Origin: Actinomycetales bacterium Actino_02
Lineage (GTDB): Bacteria > Actinomycetota > Actinomycetes > Propionibacteriales > Propionibacteriaceae
Reading direction: 5' to 3'
DNA length: 64,000 nt
Assembly: GCA_001603275.1 (NCBI GenBank)
Contig: LUYM01000006.1
Span: forward strand, 474,532-538,531
Position numbers and translations under genes: made by a program. This document shows positions 47,349 to 55,283 of this stretch, in pieces; within the stretch, counting starts at the first letter, position 1; each line of letters opens with the position of its first letter. The notes beneath the pieces were generated by a model, which saw nothing but the letters and a program-made list of their open reading frames with translations, had not been told where the DNA came from and searched no databases.

Positions 47349-48626
47349 ATGGAGAGAATGCGCTTGGGATCCTTCGGGTCCCGCGCGATGGTCGCCCTCG
47401 GCTTGGCGTCCGCACTGGCGTTGAGCGGTTGCGCGGTGTCGGCCAAGTCGGAGACGCAGGACACGATCCGGGTGGTCGCTCAGGCCGGTGGACCTGGTGA
47501 GGCGCTGAAGGCGGCGGCCGAGGCCTACACCGCCGCCGGCAAGGGCAAGGTGGAGGTCGACCTCTACGACTACGACGCGGTCCGCGAGCGCACCGTCCTC
47601 GGCTTCAGCTCCGGCAAGGACAGCTACGACGTGATCGGCTTCGACTACCTGTGGATGCCGCAGTACATCAAGGACGGCTACCTGAGCCCGCTGGACAGCA
47701 TGATCTCGGCGAAGACGGACATGAATGCTGCCGACTTCGTCCCGGCCTACACCAAGTGGGCGACCGTGGACGGCAAGCAGTACGGCATCCCGTGGTTCGG
47801 TGCGGTCTACATGCTCTACTACCGCACTGATCTGCTGAAGCAGGCCGGCGTCGAGGTCCCCAAGACCTGGGACGAGTACCTGGCAGCGGCCAAGACCATT
47901 CAGCAGAAGACCGGCGTCACCGGAACCACGCTGATCGGCAAGCGCGACGACCCGCTGATGTGTGAGTACTGGAGCCTGGCCTGGTCCTACGGTGCGTCGA
48001 TTCTGAACGCCGACGGCAAGGCCTCGACGATCAACTCGCCGGAGGCGGTCAAGGCACTGGACGCTTGGAAGCAGGTCCTGGCCTACGCGCCCAAGGACGC
48101 TCTGGCTGCCGACTGGCCCGCCGCTGCCGCGTCCTTCTCCGAGGGCAAGACCGCGATGATGATCAACTTCTCCGACACCTCGGACGCGCTGATCGCCGAC
48201 ACGTCCGCGGTCAAGGGCAAGGTCGGTTTCGCCGCTCTTCCGGCCGGCCCGACCGGCAAGAGCACCCCGAACCTGGGTGGCTGGGGGCTGGGTGTCTCGG
48301 CAAAGGCCAAGAACCAGCAGGCGGCGTTCGACTTCGTCTCCTGGGTGACGAGTGCCGAGCAGCAGAATGCGGCGCTGGCCAAGGGTGGCTCGCCGAGCCG
48401 AGTGTCGGTGCTGAGTGATCAGGCCAACCAGCAGACGCACCCGTACTTCGCCGCAGCTCTGGAGAACTACAAGAACGCCATCTACTTCCCGGTGACCCCG
48501 GCGTGGGTGGACTGGGAGGCGGCCATCGCTCCGGCCCTGTCGGAGGGGATGAGCGGGAAGGTCTCCACCCAAGAGGCGGTCAAGAGCGCTTCGGAGCGGC
48601 TCGACGCGGAGCTCGCCAAGGGCTGA
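47349..48626 (+). CDS. ABC sugar-type solute-binding lipoprotein
   Basis: A 425-residue extracellular binding protein. The signal peptide ends with lipobox LALSGCAV (Cys near residue 28), so it is anchored to the membrane. Body motifs IRVVAQAGGPGEALKAAAEAY, VIGFDYLWMPQYIKDGYLSPL and YGIPWFGAVYMLYYRTDLLKQAG are those of family 1 (sugar) binding proteins. Context suggests it carries Amadori compounds such as fructoselysine, as FrlO does in Bacillus. ATG at 47349 is preceded by GAAGGAACGCAG. It shares one base with the next start. Confidence 0.87.
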   Translation: MERMRLGSFGSRAMVALGLASALALSGCAVSAKSETQDTIRVVAQAGGPGEALKAAAEAYTAAGKGKVEVDLYDYDAVRERTVLGFSSGKDSYDVIGFDYLWMPQYIKDGYLSPLDSMISAKTDMNAADFVPAYTKWATVDGKQYGIPWFGAVYMLYYRTDLLKQAGVEVPKTWDEYLAAAKTIQQKTGVTGTTLIGKRDDPLMCEYWSLAWSYGASILNADGKASTINSPEAVKALDAWKQVLAYAPKDALAADWPAAAASFSEGKTAMMINFSDTSDALIADTSAVKGKVGFAALPAGPTGKSTPNLGGWGLGVSAKAKNQQAAFDFVSWVTSAEQQNAALAKGGSPSRVSVLSDQANQQTHPYFAAALENYKNAIYFPVTPAWVDWEAAIAPALSEGMSGKVSTQEAVKSASERLDAELAKG

Positions 48627-49552
48627 TGGTGGCTTCTGTGACAGGAAAGGACGTGGTGCGTCGCAGGCGGCGCACCACGTCCGCCATCGCTGCCTGGGGC
48701 CTGCTGGCTCCGGCCCTGCTGCTGATCCTGCTGCTGCGGCTGGTGCCGATGCTGATGGCCGTGGGGCTGAGCTTCACCGACACCAACTTCACCAGCACGG
48801 CGGCCGCACAGTTCGTCGGCCTGCAGAACTACGCGACGGTCGTCGGCTCGCAGGACTTCCAGTCGGCGCTGGTGGTGACTGTGGCGATCGTGGTGCCGGC
48901 CCTCGTGCTCGAGATGAGCATCGGCCTGGCCGTGGCACTGTGGCTGAACCGACCCACCGCCGGACGCAAGGCGGCCCGCGCCGTCATGCTGGTTCCCTAC
49001 CTGCTGGTGCCGGTCGTGATCGGCAACTTCTTCCGGATGTTCTACAGCGCGCAATTCGGCCAGCTGAACTACTACCTGGCGCTGCTCGGCATGGACCCGC
49101 ATGCCTGGTTGACCGATACCGGCACCGTCCGCTGGGCGGTGGTGGGCATGGAGGTCTGGCACACCACCCCGTTCGTGGCCCTGGTCACCCTGGCCGGTCT
49201 GATGGGGCTCAGCAAGGACGTGATGGAGGCTGCTCTGGTCGATGGTGCCAACGCGTGGCAGCGCTTCACCCACATCCTGTTGCCGGCACTGCTGCCGATT
49301 CTGGGCGCGGTCCTGGTGCTGCGCGGCATGGATGCGATTCAGCTCTTTGACGAGGTCTACGTGCTGACCGGCGGTGGCCCGGGCCGGGAGACCTCGGTGA
49401 TCAATCTCTACCTGTATCAATTCGGCTTCCGGCAGTTCCGGATGGGCGAGACCTCCTCGGCGATCACCCTGATCATGGGCGCGATCATCATGGTGGCCCT
49501 GATCGTCACGGTGATCCGGCGGCTACGTGAGGCCAAGGTGGTGCGCCGATGA
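48626..49552 (+). CDS. ABC transporter permease (MalF/FrlN-like)
   Basis: A 308-residue permease with six membrane helices. The EAA loop reads MEAALVDGANAWQRFTHILLPALLP, which docks a cytoplasmic ATPase. It pairs with the next permease and the upstream binding protein. No ATP-binding subunit lies in the operon, so a shared multi-task ATPase (MsiK/MsmX type) encoded elsewhere is expected. ATG at 48626 overlaps the previous stop by one base (TGATG); a GTG slightly downstream is possible. Confidence 0.9.
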   Translation: MVASVTGKDVVRRRRRTTSAIAAWGLLAPALLLILLLRLVPMLMAVGLSFTDTNFTSTAAAQFVGLQNYATVVGSQDFQSALVVTVAIVVPALVLEMSIGLAVALWLNRPTAGRKAARAVMLVPYLLVPVVIGNFFRMFYSAQFGQLNYYLALLGMDPHAWLTDTGTVRWAVVGMEVWHTTPFVALVTLAGLMGLSKDVMEAALVDGANAWQRFTHILLPALLPILGAVLVLRGMDAIQLFDEVYVLTGGGPGRETSVINLYLYQFGFRQFRMGETSSAITLIMGAIIMVALIVTVIRRLREAKVVRR

Positions 49553-50379
49553 GGCAGTTTCTGCATGTTCTCGGACGGATCGGCAACGGCATCGTGGCCG
49601 TGCTGCTGGTCGCGGCCAGCTTGTATCCGGTGGCCTGGCTGGTGGCGATCTCGCTGCAGCCGGCCAAGAGCGCCTACACGATGCCGACCCGGTGGCTGTT
49701 CGTCCCCGACTTCAGCACCTACGCCGAGCTGTTCGCCGACCCCGACTTCGTGGCCGCACTGGTGAACACGATCCAGCTGACGGTCTTCGGGACGGCGCTG
49801 TGCGTCGGCCTGGGCGCCTTGGCCGCCTACTCGCTGTCCCGCTATCGGACCCGGTGGAGCGGTCTGCTCACCGGATCGATCGCAATGTCGCGGGTGGTGC
49901 CGTCCTTCGCCGTGGTGCTGCCGATCTTCTTCATCTACCGCAGCCTGAACCTGCTGGACTCGATGGCCGGACTGGTCCTGGCGCTGACCGCCTTCCAGCT
50001 GCCGCTGTCGATTCTCATCCTGCTGAACGTGATGAACGACATTCCGAAGTCGATCGACGAGGCCGCCGAGATCGACGGCGCCGGCGCCTTCGCCACCTTC
50101 TGGCGGGTGATCCTTCCGATCTCTCGTCCCGGGTTGGCAGCGACGGCTGTGCTGACCTTCGTGCTGATCTGGAACGAGTTCCTCTTCGTCCTGGTGTTAG
50201 CCGGCGACCGGCTGGTCACGATGCCCATGCTGATCTCCACCTTCCAGACCGACAAGCAGATCCTGTGGACCGAGATCGCCGCCTCCAGCGTGATCTCGCT
50301 GCTGCCGGTCGGGCTGCTGATCGTCTTGGCCCAGCGCCATCTGCTGGCCGGGCTCGGTGCGGGCGCGGTGCGCGAATGA
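49549..50379 (+). CDS. ABC transporter permease (MalG/FrlM-like)
   Basis: A 276-residue permease of the MalG type, six helices, EAA loop IDEAAEIDGAGAFATFWRVILP. The start overlaps the MalF-like gene by ATGA. Together they form the membrane channel for the binding protein encoded upstream; the usual partner ATPase is missing from the locus. Confidence 0.9.
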   Translation: MRQFLHVLGRIGNGIVAVLLVAASLYPVAWLVAISLQPAKSAYTMPTRWLFVPDFSTYAELFADPDFVAALVNTIQLTVFGTALCVGLGALAAYSLSRYRTRWSGLLTGSIAMSRVVPSFAVVLPIFFIYRSLNLLDSMAGLVLALTAFQLPLSILILLNVMNDIPKSIDEAAEIDGAGAFATFWRVILPISRPGLAATAVLTFVLIWNEFLFVLVLAGDRLVTMPMLISTFQTDKQILWTEIAASSVISLLPVGLLIVLAQRHLLAGLGAGAVRE

Positions 50380-50446
50380 TGACCCTCCTGGCCTGCCACG
50401 TCCCGGCTCAGCGTGCAGTGGCCGGCTGGATTACACTCCTGCTGTC

Positions 50447-51268
50447 GTGTGTCAGTCCCGTCGGGTTGCCGCGATGACCAGCAAGCCGACCACGTCCACC
50501 CCCAAACCGACGAGGGGCAACTTGACTGCCTCCAGTAGCGCATCAACCCGCCGCTACGCCTCCCGAACCGAGGAGGCGTTGGCGCTGATCCGCGCCCTGA
50601 TCAAGGATCAGGGCCTGGTTTCGGGCGACCGTCTGCCGAGCGAGAGTGAGCTGGCCGAGTCACTGGCGATCTCCCGTTCCAGCGTCCGGGAAGCCATGAA
50701 GCTGCTCGAGCAGGAGGGGATGGCCACCGCCATTCAGGGCAAGGGACGATTCGTCTCGGCCTCGGCCGCACTCAGCCTGGAACGTCCGGTGACCAAGTAC
50801 GAGAGCACCACCGAGATGCTGGAGAGCCTCGGCTTCGAGGTGTCGACCGTGGTCCTGGACGTCCGGGAACGGCCGGCCACACCGGCCGAGACCAAGGCCT
50901 TGGACTTGGCGGCCGGTGAGTTGGTGGTCGCGATCCAGCGGCTGCGCTGCGGCGATGACGAACCGATGGTGTTCAGCACCGACGCCGTGCCGCGACGCCT
51001 GCTGCCCGGGCCGATCGAGTTTCGGGACTGGAGCGTCTCGGTGACCTCAATGCTCCAGGCGCACGGCAGCAAGATCGACTCCTCGGTGGCCCGGATCACC
51101 GCGGCCACCCTGCCGGTGGAGTATGCGGCTCGCTACAACCTGACCGGCTTTGATCCATGGCTTCTGGTCGAGGAGACCTGCCTGACCATCGATGGTGCCC
51201 GCGCCCTCTATGCGCTGGACTATCACCGCGGGGACAAGATCGCCTTCAACGTGCTGCGTCGGCGCTGA
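50447..51268 (+). CDS. GntR/HutC family regulator with UTRA domain
   Basis: The N-terminal winged helix (ALIRALIKDQGLVSGDRLPS, then LAESLAISRSSVREAMKLLEQEGM) is followed by a UTRA effector domain ending YALDYHRGDKIAFNVLRRR. HutC/UTRA proteins bind sugar or amino acid phosphates; in fructoselysine loci FrlR is of this type. A -10 box TACACT (50432-50437) lies 9 nt before GTG 50447, so a leaderless start there (273 residues) is likely; ATG at 50474 is the alternative. It should control the divergent frl operons. Confidence 0.85.
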   Translation: MCQSRRVAAMTSKPTTSTPKPTRGNLTASSSASTRRYASRTEEALALIRALIKDQGLVSGDRLPSESELAESLAISRSSVREAMKLLEQEGMATAIQGKGRFVSASAALSLERPVTKYESTTEMLESLGFEVSTVVLDVRERPATPAETKALDLAAGELVVAIQRLRCGDDEPMVFSTDAVPRRLLPGPIEFRDWSVSVTSMLQAHGSKIDSSVARITAATLPVEYAARYNLTGFDPWLLVEETCLTIDGARALYALDYHRGDKIAFNVLRRR

Positions 51269-51292
51269 GCCGTCCGACCGGAGCCGGGGCGG

Positions 51293-51577
51293 CTATTCCG
51301 CAGCGATCGCCTCGTGGTGGCGAACCACCTCGGCGACCACGAAGGACAGCCACTTCTCGGCGAACTCCGGGTCCAGGTGAGCCTGGGTGGCCAGCCGGCG
51401 CAGCCGGGCGATCTGCTGATCCTCGCGCTCGGGATCGGCGGCAGCCATCCCGCGCTGCTTCTTCAGTAGGCCGACTCGCTGAGTGATCTTGAACCGCTCG
51501 GCGAGCAGACAGATGATCGCGGCGTCGAGGTTGTCGATCGAGCCGCGCAGGGCTTCGAGTTCGGGATCGCTCTGCAC
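51293..51577 (-). CDS. Chorismate mutase (AroQ class)
   Basis: A 94-residue all-helical chorismate mutase: ALRGSIDNLDAAIICLLAERFKITQRVGLLKK carries the Arg and Lys active-site pattern, and the C-terminal helix ends VVAEVVRHHEAIA. It converts chorismate to prephenate for Phe and Tyr. GTG at 51577 lies 6 nt after -10 TAGGCT (minus strand 51584-51589), favouring a leaderless start; a GTG at 51583 directly abuts the -10 box and is unlikely. It is convergent with the GntR gene and stands alone. Confidence 0.88.
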   Translation of the reverse strand: MQSDPELEALRGSIDNLDAAIICLLAERFKITQRVGLLKKQRGMAAADPEREDQQIARLRRLATQAHLDPEFAEKWLSFVVAEVVRHHEAIAAE

Positions 51578-51696
51578 GTCCACAGCCTACGGGGGATCGT
51601 CCGCCGCGTCGCGGGGAACGTGCCCACCGCGGACGCTCCTCTCTGCCGCCGCCGATCGCCCCCTCGACGCCGTTCTCGCTACTGAACCGAACCCCT

Positions 51697-51741
51697 GCTA
51701 CCGGAATTTCGGCAGCGAGCGTTGCGTTCGGTAGCGCGAAC
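51697..51741. repeat. 45-bp dispersed repeat, copy B
   Basis: GCTACCGGAATTTCGGCAGC followed by 25 bp ending TTCGGTAGCGCGAAC; 37 of 45 bases match copy A at 22315-22359, in the same orientation. It lies in the 290-bp gap between chorismate mutase and cysK, which otherwise holds only the cysK terminator. Confidence 0.75.
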
Positions 51742-51813
51742 TCGGGGGGAGGACGGCTGAAGCCGGGGAATGGGCCGTGACGCACACCGGGACGGACGGC
51801 CCCGGACGCAGAG

Positions 51814-51843
51814 ATGGGGCCCCGGGCGAACCCGGGGCCCCAT
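51814..51843. terminator. Terminator downstream of cysK
   Basis: ATGGGGCCCCGGG (51814-51826) pairs perfectly with CCCGGGGCCCCAT (51831-51843), a 13-bp stem with loop CGAA. It begins 24 bp past the cysK stop on the minus strand and would end the DUF4395-trx-cysK operon. Confidence 0.85.
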
Positions 51844-51867
51844 TACGTCCGTGGCGAGGACGACTAC

Positions 51868-52800
51868 TCAGTCGAGCAGGTCTGCGTACAGCGGGGTGGA
51901 CAGGTAGCGCTCGCCCCAGGACGGGATGATCACCACGATGGTCTTGCCGGCATTGGCCGGGTCATTGGCCAGCTCGGCGGCGGCACGCAGTGCGGCGCCG
52001 GACGAGATGCCGACCAGCAGGCCCTCCTCCTTGGCGGCCCGGCGGGCCCAGTCCAGAGCATCGTCGGAGGTCACCTTGATGATCTTGTCGATCAGCGACA
52101 CGTCCAGGATCTCCGGGATGAAGCCGGGGGAGATGCCCTGGATCTTGTGCGGGCCCTTCGGCTCACCCGACAGCACGGCCGACTCGGCCGACTCCACGGC
52201 AACCAGCTGGACGTCCGGCTTGCGCTCCTTCAGTACCTGGCCGACGCCGGTGATGGTGCCGCCGGTGCCTACCCCGGACACGAAGAAGTCGATATTGCCT
52301 TCGGTGTCGGCCCAGATCTCCTCGGCCGTGGTCTTCTTGTGGATGGCCACATTGGCCGGGTTGGTGAACTGGCTGGCCAGGATCGCGCCCGGGGTGTTGG
52401 CGACGATCTCCGCGGCGCGTGCGTTGGCGCCGGGGATGCCCTCGGCGGCCGGGGTCAGGACGAGTTCGGCTCCGAACGCGCGCAGCAAGGCGCGACGCTC
52501 CTTGGAGAACGACTCCGGCAAGGTGATGATCACCTTGTAGCCGCGGGCCGCGCCCACCCAGGCCAGAGCGATGCCGGTGTTGCCGGAGGTGCCCTCGACG
52601 ATCGTCCCGCCGGGCTTGAGCGAGCCATCGGCTTCGGCGGCGTCGATGATCGAGACACCGATCCGGTCCTTCACCGAGGAGGCCGGGTTGTAGTACTCCA
52701 GCTTGGCCAACACGGTCGCCTTACTGTCGCCGTAGAGGCGGTTGATCCGCACCAGCGGGGTGCGACCGATCAGCTGGGTCGCGTCTTCGTAAATGGGCAT
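51868..52800 (-). CDS. cysK: Cysteine synthase (O-acetylserine sulfhydrylase)
   Basis: A 310-residue fold-type II PLP enzyme making cysteine from O-acetylserine and sulfide. PLP lysine is Lys44 in [23 protein letters not shown] and the [13 protein letters not shown] loop are diagnostic. Length matches CysK. ATG at 52800 has GGAGATATCTCAG just upstream. It is the last gene of an operon with a thioredoxin-like protein and DUF4395, and the operon is preceded by a cysteine-codon leader ORF, consistent with cysteine control. Confidence 0.94.
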   Translation of the reverse strand: MPIYEDATQLIGRTPLVRINRLYGDSKATVLAKLEYYNPASSVKDRIGVSIIDAAEADGSLKPGGTIVEGTSGNTGIALAWVGAARGYKVIITLPESFSKERRALLRAFGAELVLTPAAEGIPGANARAAEIVANTPGAILASQFTNPANVAIHKKTTAEEIWADTEGNIDFFVSGVGTGGTITGVGQVLKERKPDVQLVAVESAESAVLSGEPKGPHKIQGISPGFIPEILDVSLIDKIIKVTSDDALDWARRAAKEEGLLVGISSGAALRAAAELANDPANAGKTIVVIIPSWGERYLSTPLYADLLD

Positions 52801-52835
52801 CTGAGATATCTCCGGTTTCTTCTACTCGTTCAAAC

Positions 52836-53258
52836 TCAGGCGGCCACAGCGCGGTCGACCTGTTGCAGTGCATTGACTACTTCGGACTTGCGGGCGGCGC
52901 CGACGATCCGATTGCGGACCACCCCATCGGCGTCGAGGAGCAGGACGGTGGGCGTCCTGGTGATGCCGAACTCCTCGACCAGGTCGAGGCGAGTTTCGGC
53001 GTTGAGGTCAATGTGTCGTACCCCTTCGGTGTCGGCGGCAATCTCGGCCAGCACTCGGTGGGTGGCCCGGCAGGGCGCACAGACCGTCGCAGAGAACTGG
53101 ACGAACGTGGCCTGGCTGCCCAGCGGCGAACCCAAGGCACCTTCATCCAAGCTCGGTGCAGTCCGCACCGGCTTCGCCCGGCCGTCGGTCAGCCGACGGT
53201 AGCCACCGAAGGCCAACGTCAGTGCCAGCGCCGCGAGTGCGATCCACACACCAGTCAT
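52836..53258 (-). CDS. Membrane-tethered thioredoxin-like protein
   Basis: A 140-residue protein with one N-terminal membrane helix (IALAALALTLAFGGY) and a thioredoxin fold with active site CAPC (Cys60, Cys63) in FSATVCAPCRATHRVLAEI, followed by RTPTVLLLDADG with the cis-Pro. The active site differs from canonical WCGPC by lacking the Trp and the Gly-Pro. In actinobacteria such thioredoxins commonly sit next to DUF4395, as here; a role in sulfide or thiol chemistry feeding CysK is inferred from the operon. Confidence 0.85.
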   Translation of the reverse strand: MTGVWIALAALALTLAFGGYRRLTDGRAKPVRTAPSLDEGALGSPLGSQATFVQFSATVCAPCRATHRVLAEIAADTEGVRHIDLNAETRLDLVEEFGITRTPTVLLLDADGVVRNRIVGAARKSEVVNALQQVDRAVAA

Positions 53259-53266
53259 GATCGCGC

Positions 53267-53746
53267 TCAGTTCGCCGCGCCGGCAGCCGACCCGGCGGAC
53301 AGCCGCTTGCCCAGGAGGTAGAGCTCGCAGCCGAGGCAGAAGTCGAAGATGGCATTGAGGAGCGCGGCCACCAGCGCGAAGCCGACGGCGATCCAGAACA
53401 GCACGGCCAGGCCGAAGATCCAGCCGGCCAGCCCGGCCACGGCGAAGACCAACCCGACGGACTGGGCGAATCGTGGCGGCTCGGACGCCTCAAGCTCGGC
53501 GGGAGCGCCCAGCCGCGGCCGGACGAATCGGCGGTAGACCAGCCCCCAGGGCTGCGCCTGCAGGCCCAGCAGTGAGCCGGCGGCGAAGGCCACCGTCTGG
53601 ACCAGGAGGACGATCAGGCCGGCTAATGAGGTGGGGCCGAGGATCAGAACGGTGATGAGCAGCACCGCGGTTATCGCCGCGCCGAAGCGCGGACCCCGCG
53701 GGTCGATCAGCCCGGAGCTGGCCGGGACAGAGGTGGGTTCGGACAT
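53267..53746 (-). CDS. DUF4395 family membrane protein
   Basis: A 159-residue protein with a short N-terminal tail and four hydrophobic segments; the DUF4395 core includes IDPRGPRFGAAITAVLL, GLVYRRFVRPRLGAP and a Cys-bearing end FDFCLGCELYLLGKRL, where the two cysteines may pair with the adjacent thioredoxin (inference). The family is uncharacterised but often clusters with thioredoxin and sulfur genes. ATG at 53746 has no strong ribosome binding site; the frame is open further upstream to 53872, overlapping the leader ORF region. Confidence 0.82.
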   Translation of the reverse strand: MSEPTSVPASSGLIDPRGPRFGAAITAVLLITVLILGPTSLAGLIVLLVQTVAFAAGSLLGLQAQPWGLVYRRFVRPRLGAPAELEASEPPRFAQSVGLVFAVAGLAGWIFGLAVLFWIAVGFALVAALLNAIFDFCLGCELYLLGKRLSAGSAAGAAN

Positions 53747-53856
53747 CGAGTCTCGATTCGGGTCGACGTGGATTGTGCGTGGAGTGGCGGGGACGGGCGG
53801 CCACGTGCGGGGCGGCGGATCGCTCGGTGGCGAGTCTGCGCGGCAGGTGTCGTCGG

Positions 53857-53925
53857 TCAGCGGGGACAACACATTCGCGGCACTGTGATGGCTCGATGGG
53901 AGCCTGTGTATCCACGCGCGAACAT
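53857..53925 (-). CDS. Leaderless 22-codon Cys-containing leader peptide upstream of DUF4395-trx-cysK
   Basis: ATG at 53925 lies 6 nt after -10 TAACGT and opens a 22-codon ORF ending RMCCPR and stop, so two Cys codons (19 and 20) come just before the end. There is no room for a Shine-Dalgarno, so it must be translated from the 5' end of the message. The 110 nt between its stop and the DUF4395 start is C-rich. The layout matches cysteine-responsive leaderless attenuator ORFs known in mycobacteria; the mechanism here is inferred. Confidence 0.65.
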   Translation of the reverse strand: MFARGYTGSHRAITVPRMCCPR

Positions 53926-53931
53926 GTGACT

Positions 53932-53961
53932 ACGTTAGCACGCAGGTCGAGTGGTTCCCAA
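53932..53961 (-). promoter_or_regulatory. Promoter of the DUF4395-trx-cysK leader
   Basis: On the minus strand TTGGGA (53956-53961) and TAACGT (53932-53937) are spaced by 18 bp, with the leader-ORF ATG 6 nt after the -10 box. The -35 box is only a partial match. Confidence 0.6.
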
Positions 53962-53983
53962 CCGCCTCGGCAATTGCCGAACG

Positions 53984-55186
53984 TCAGTTCGCGGCCAGTG
54001 CCCGGTCCAGCCCAGCAGCGACATCGGCCACCAGGTCGGACGTGTCCTCAACGCCCAGGCTCAGTCGCAGCATTCCGGCGGTGATCCCCGCGGCCTGCTG
54101 CGCCTGGGCGGACATGGACGCGTGGGTCATCGTGGCCGGCACGGAGACCAGCGATTCGACACCACCCAGGCTCTCGGCCAGGCAGAAGCAGCGCAGCCCG
54201 TCGGTGAAGGCGTGGGCGGCGGCGGAGTCGGCCAGCTCGAAGGTGACGATGCCACCGAAGCCGTCCATCTGGCGGGTGGCCAGCTCATGCTGCGGGTGTT
54301 GCGGCAAGCCGGGGTAGTGCACCGCGCGGACGGCCGGGTGCCGGTTCAGTAGCTCGGCCACGGCGGCGGCATTGCGCTGGGCAGCGGCCACCCTCAGGTG
54401 CAAGGTGCGCAGTCCGCGCAGGGCCAGGTAGGAATCGAAAGCGCCGGCCGGAACGCCCAGGGTGTTCGCCCACCAGGCCAGCTCGGCACCACGCTCGGCA
54501 TCGGCGCTGACCACCACGCCGGCGATCACATCGGAGTGGCCGTTGAGGTACTTGGTGGCCGAGTGGACGACCACGTCCGCGCCGTGCGCGAGCGGCCGCT
54601 GAACGATGGGACTGGCGAAGGTGTTGTCGGCCACCACCAGTGCGCCGGACGTGTGTGCGGCGTCGCTCAGCCGGGCAAGATCGGCGATGCGCAGCAGCGG
54701 ATTGGACGGCGTCTCCAGCCAGACCAGGTCCGGTCCGGCGGCGATCGCGGCCAGTGCGGCTGCGGTATCGCTGAAGTCGACGTAGTTCAGTCGGCCGATC
54801 CGTCCGGTGCGGCGCAGCGCCTCGAAGAGCCGCCAGGTGCCGCCATAGCAGTCGGACGGGGCCAGCAGGCTGCCGTTGGCCGGCAGCAGGGCCATCACCG
54901 CTGTGGTGATGGCGCCCATCCCGGAGGCGGTGACGGTACCGGTGGCGCCGCCTTCGAGGTCGGCCACCGCCTGACCGAAGAGGTCACGGGTGGGGTTCCC
55001 GGAGCGGCCGTAGTCGTAGCGCCCCGGGCGGCCGGGGTCGTCGAACTCATAGGAGACCGAGAGGTGGAGCGGGGCGACCACGGCGCCGAAGGCGGGATCG
55101 CTGGACAGTCCCGCGCGGACGGCGCGGGTGCTGGGGTGCAGATCGGCGGGTGTCGGACAGGAGGGGTCGGTGGACGGGTTGGTCAT
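53984..55186 (-). CDS. metB: Cystathionine gamma-synthase/lyase family PLP enzyme
   Basis: A 400-residue Cys/Met-metabolism PLP enzyme. Motifs: YDYGRSGNPTRDLFGQAVADLEGG, SGMGAITTAVMALL, SDCYGGTWRLFEAL, PLP lysine in HSATKYLNGHSDVI, and SLGGVESLVSVPATMTH near the end. The last motif is typical of cystathionine gamma-synthase, which joins cysteine and an activated homoserine. I chose ATG 55186: it overlaps the stop of a 10-codon ORF by ATGA. An in-frame ATG at 55207 is possible but its ribosome binding site is better spaced for the small ORF. It follows metY by about 100 nt. Confidence 0.87.
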   Translation of the reverse strand: MTNPSTDPSCPTPADLHPSTRAVRAGLSSDPAFGAVVAPLHLSVSYEFDDPGRPGRYDYGRSGNPTRDLFGQAVADLEGGATGTVTASGMGAITTAVMALLPANGSLLAPSDCYGGTWRLFEALRRTGRIGRLNYVDFSDTAAALAAIAAGPDLVWLETPSNPLLRIADLARLSDAAHTSGALVVADNTFASPIVQRPLAHGADVVVHSATKYLNGHSDVIAGVVVSADAERGAELAWWANTLGVPAGAFDSYLALRGLRTLHLRVAAAQRNAAAVAELLNRHPAVRAVHYPGLPQHPQHELATRQMDGFGGIVTFELADSAAAHAFTDGLRCFCLAESLGGVESLVSVPATMTHASMSAQAQQAAGITAGMLRLSLGVEDTSDLVADVAAGLDRALAAN

Positions 55187-55215
55187 CGTGTGCACCTGCT
55201 CGGACATCGGCTCAT
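55183..55215 (-). CDS. 10-codon Cys-containing ORF translationally coupled to metB
   Basis: ATG at 55215 has a strong site AGGGGA 5 nt upstream and encodes MSRCPSRCTR, then a TGA that overlaps the metB ATG (ATGA). Two of ten codons are Cys. Because the ribosome binding site fits this ORF rather than metB itself, ribosomes probably reach metB by re-initiation, so cysteine shortage could lower metB translation. This is a reading of the layout; no function is demonstrated. Confidence 0.5.
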   Translation of the reverse strand: MSRCPSRCTR

Positions 55216-55283
55216 CGTCGTCCCCTTCGGGTTGAGGTGTGGCCCGGGCCGCCACAGCGGACGGCCCGGGCGAGGCAATTCGA

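Noticed and set aside
53747-53872. Extended N-terminus of the DUF4395 protein starting at 53872
   Set aside because: The extra 42 residues are Pro/Asp-rich and unlike the family, begin with TTG inside the leader ORF, and the conserved part begins after ATG 53746.
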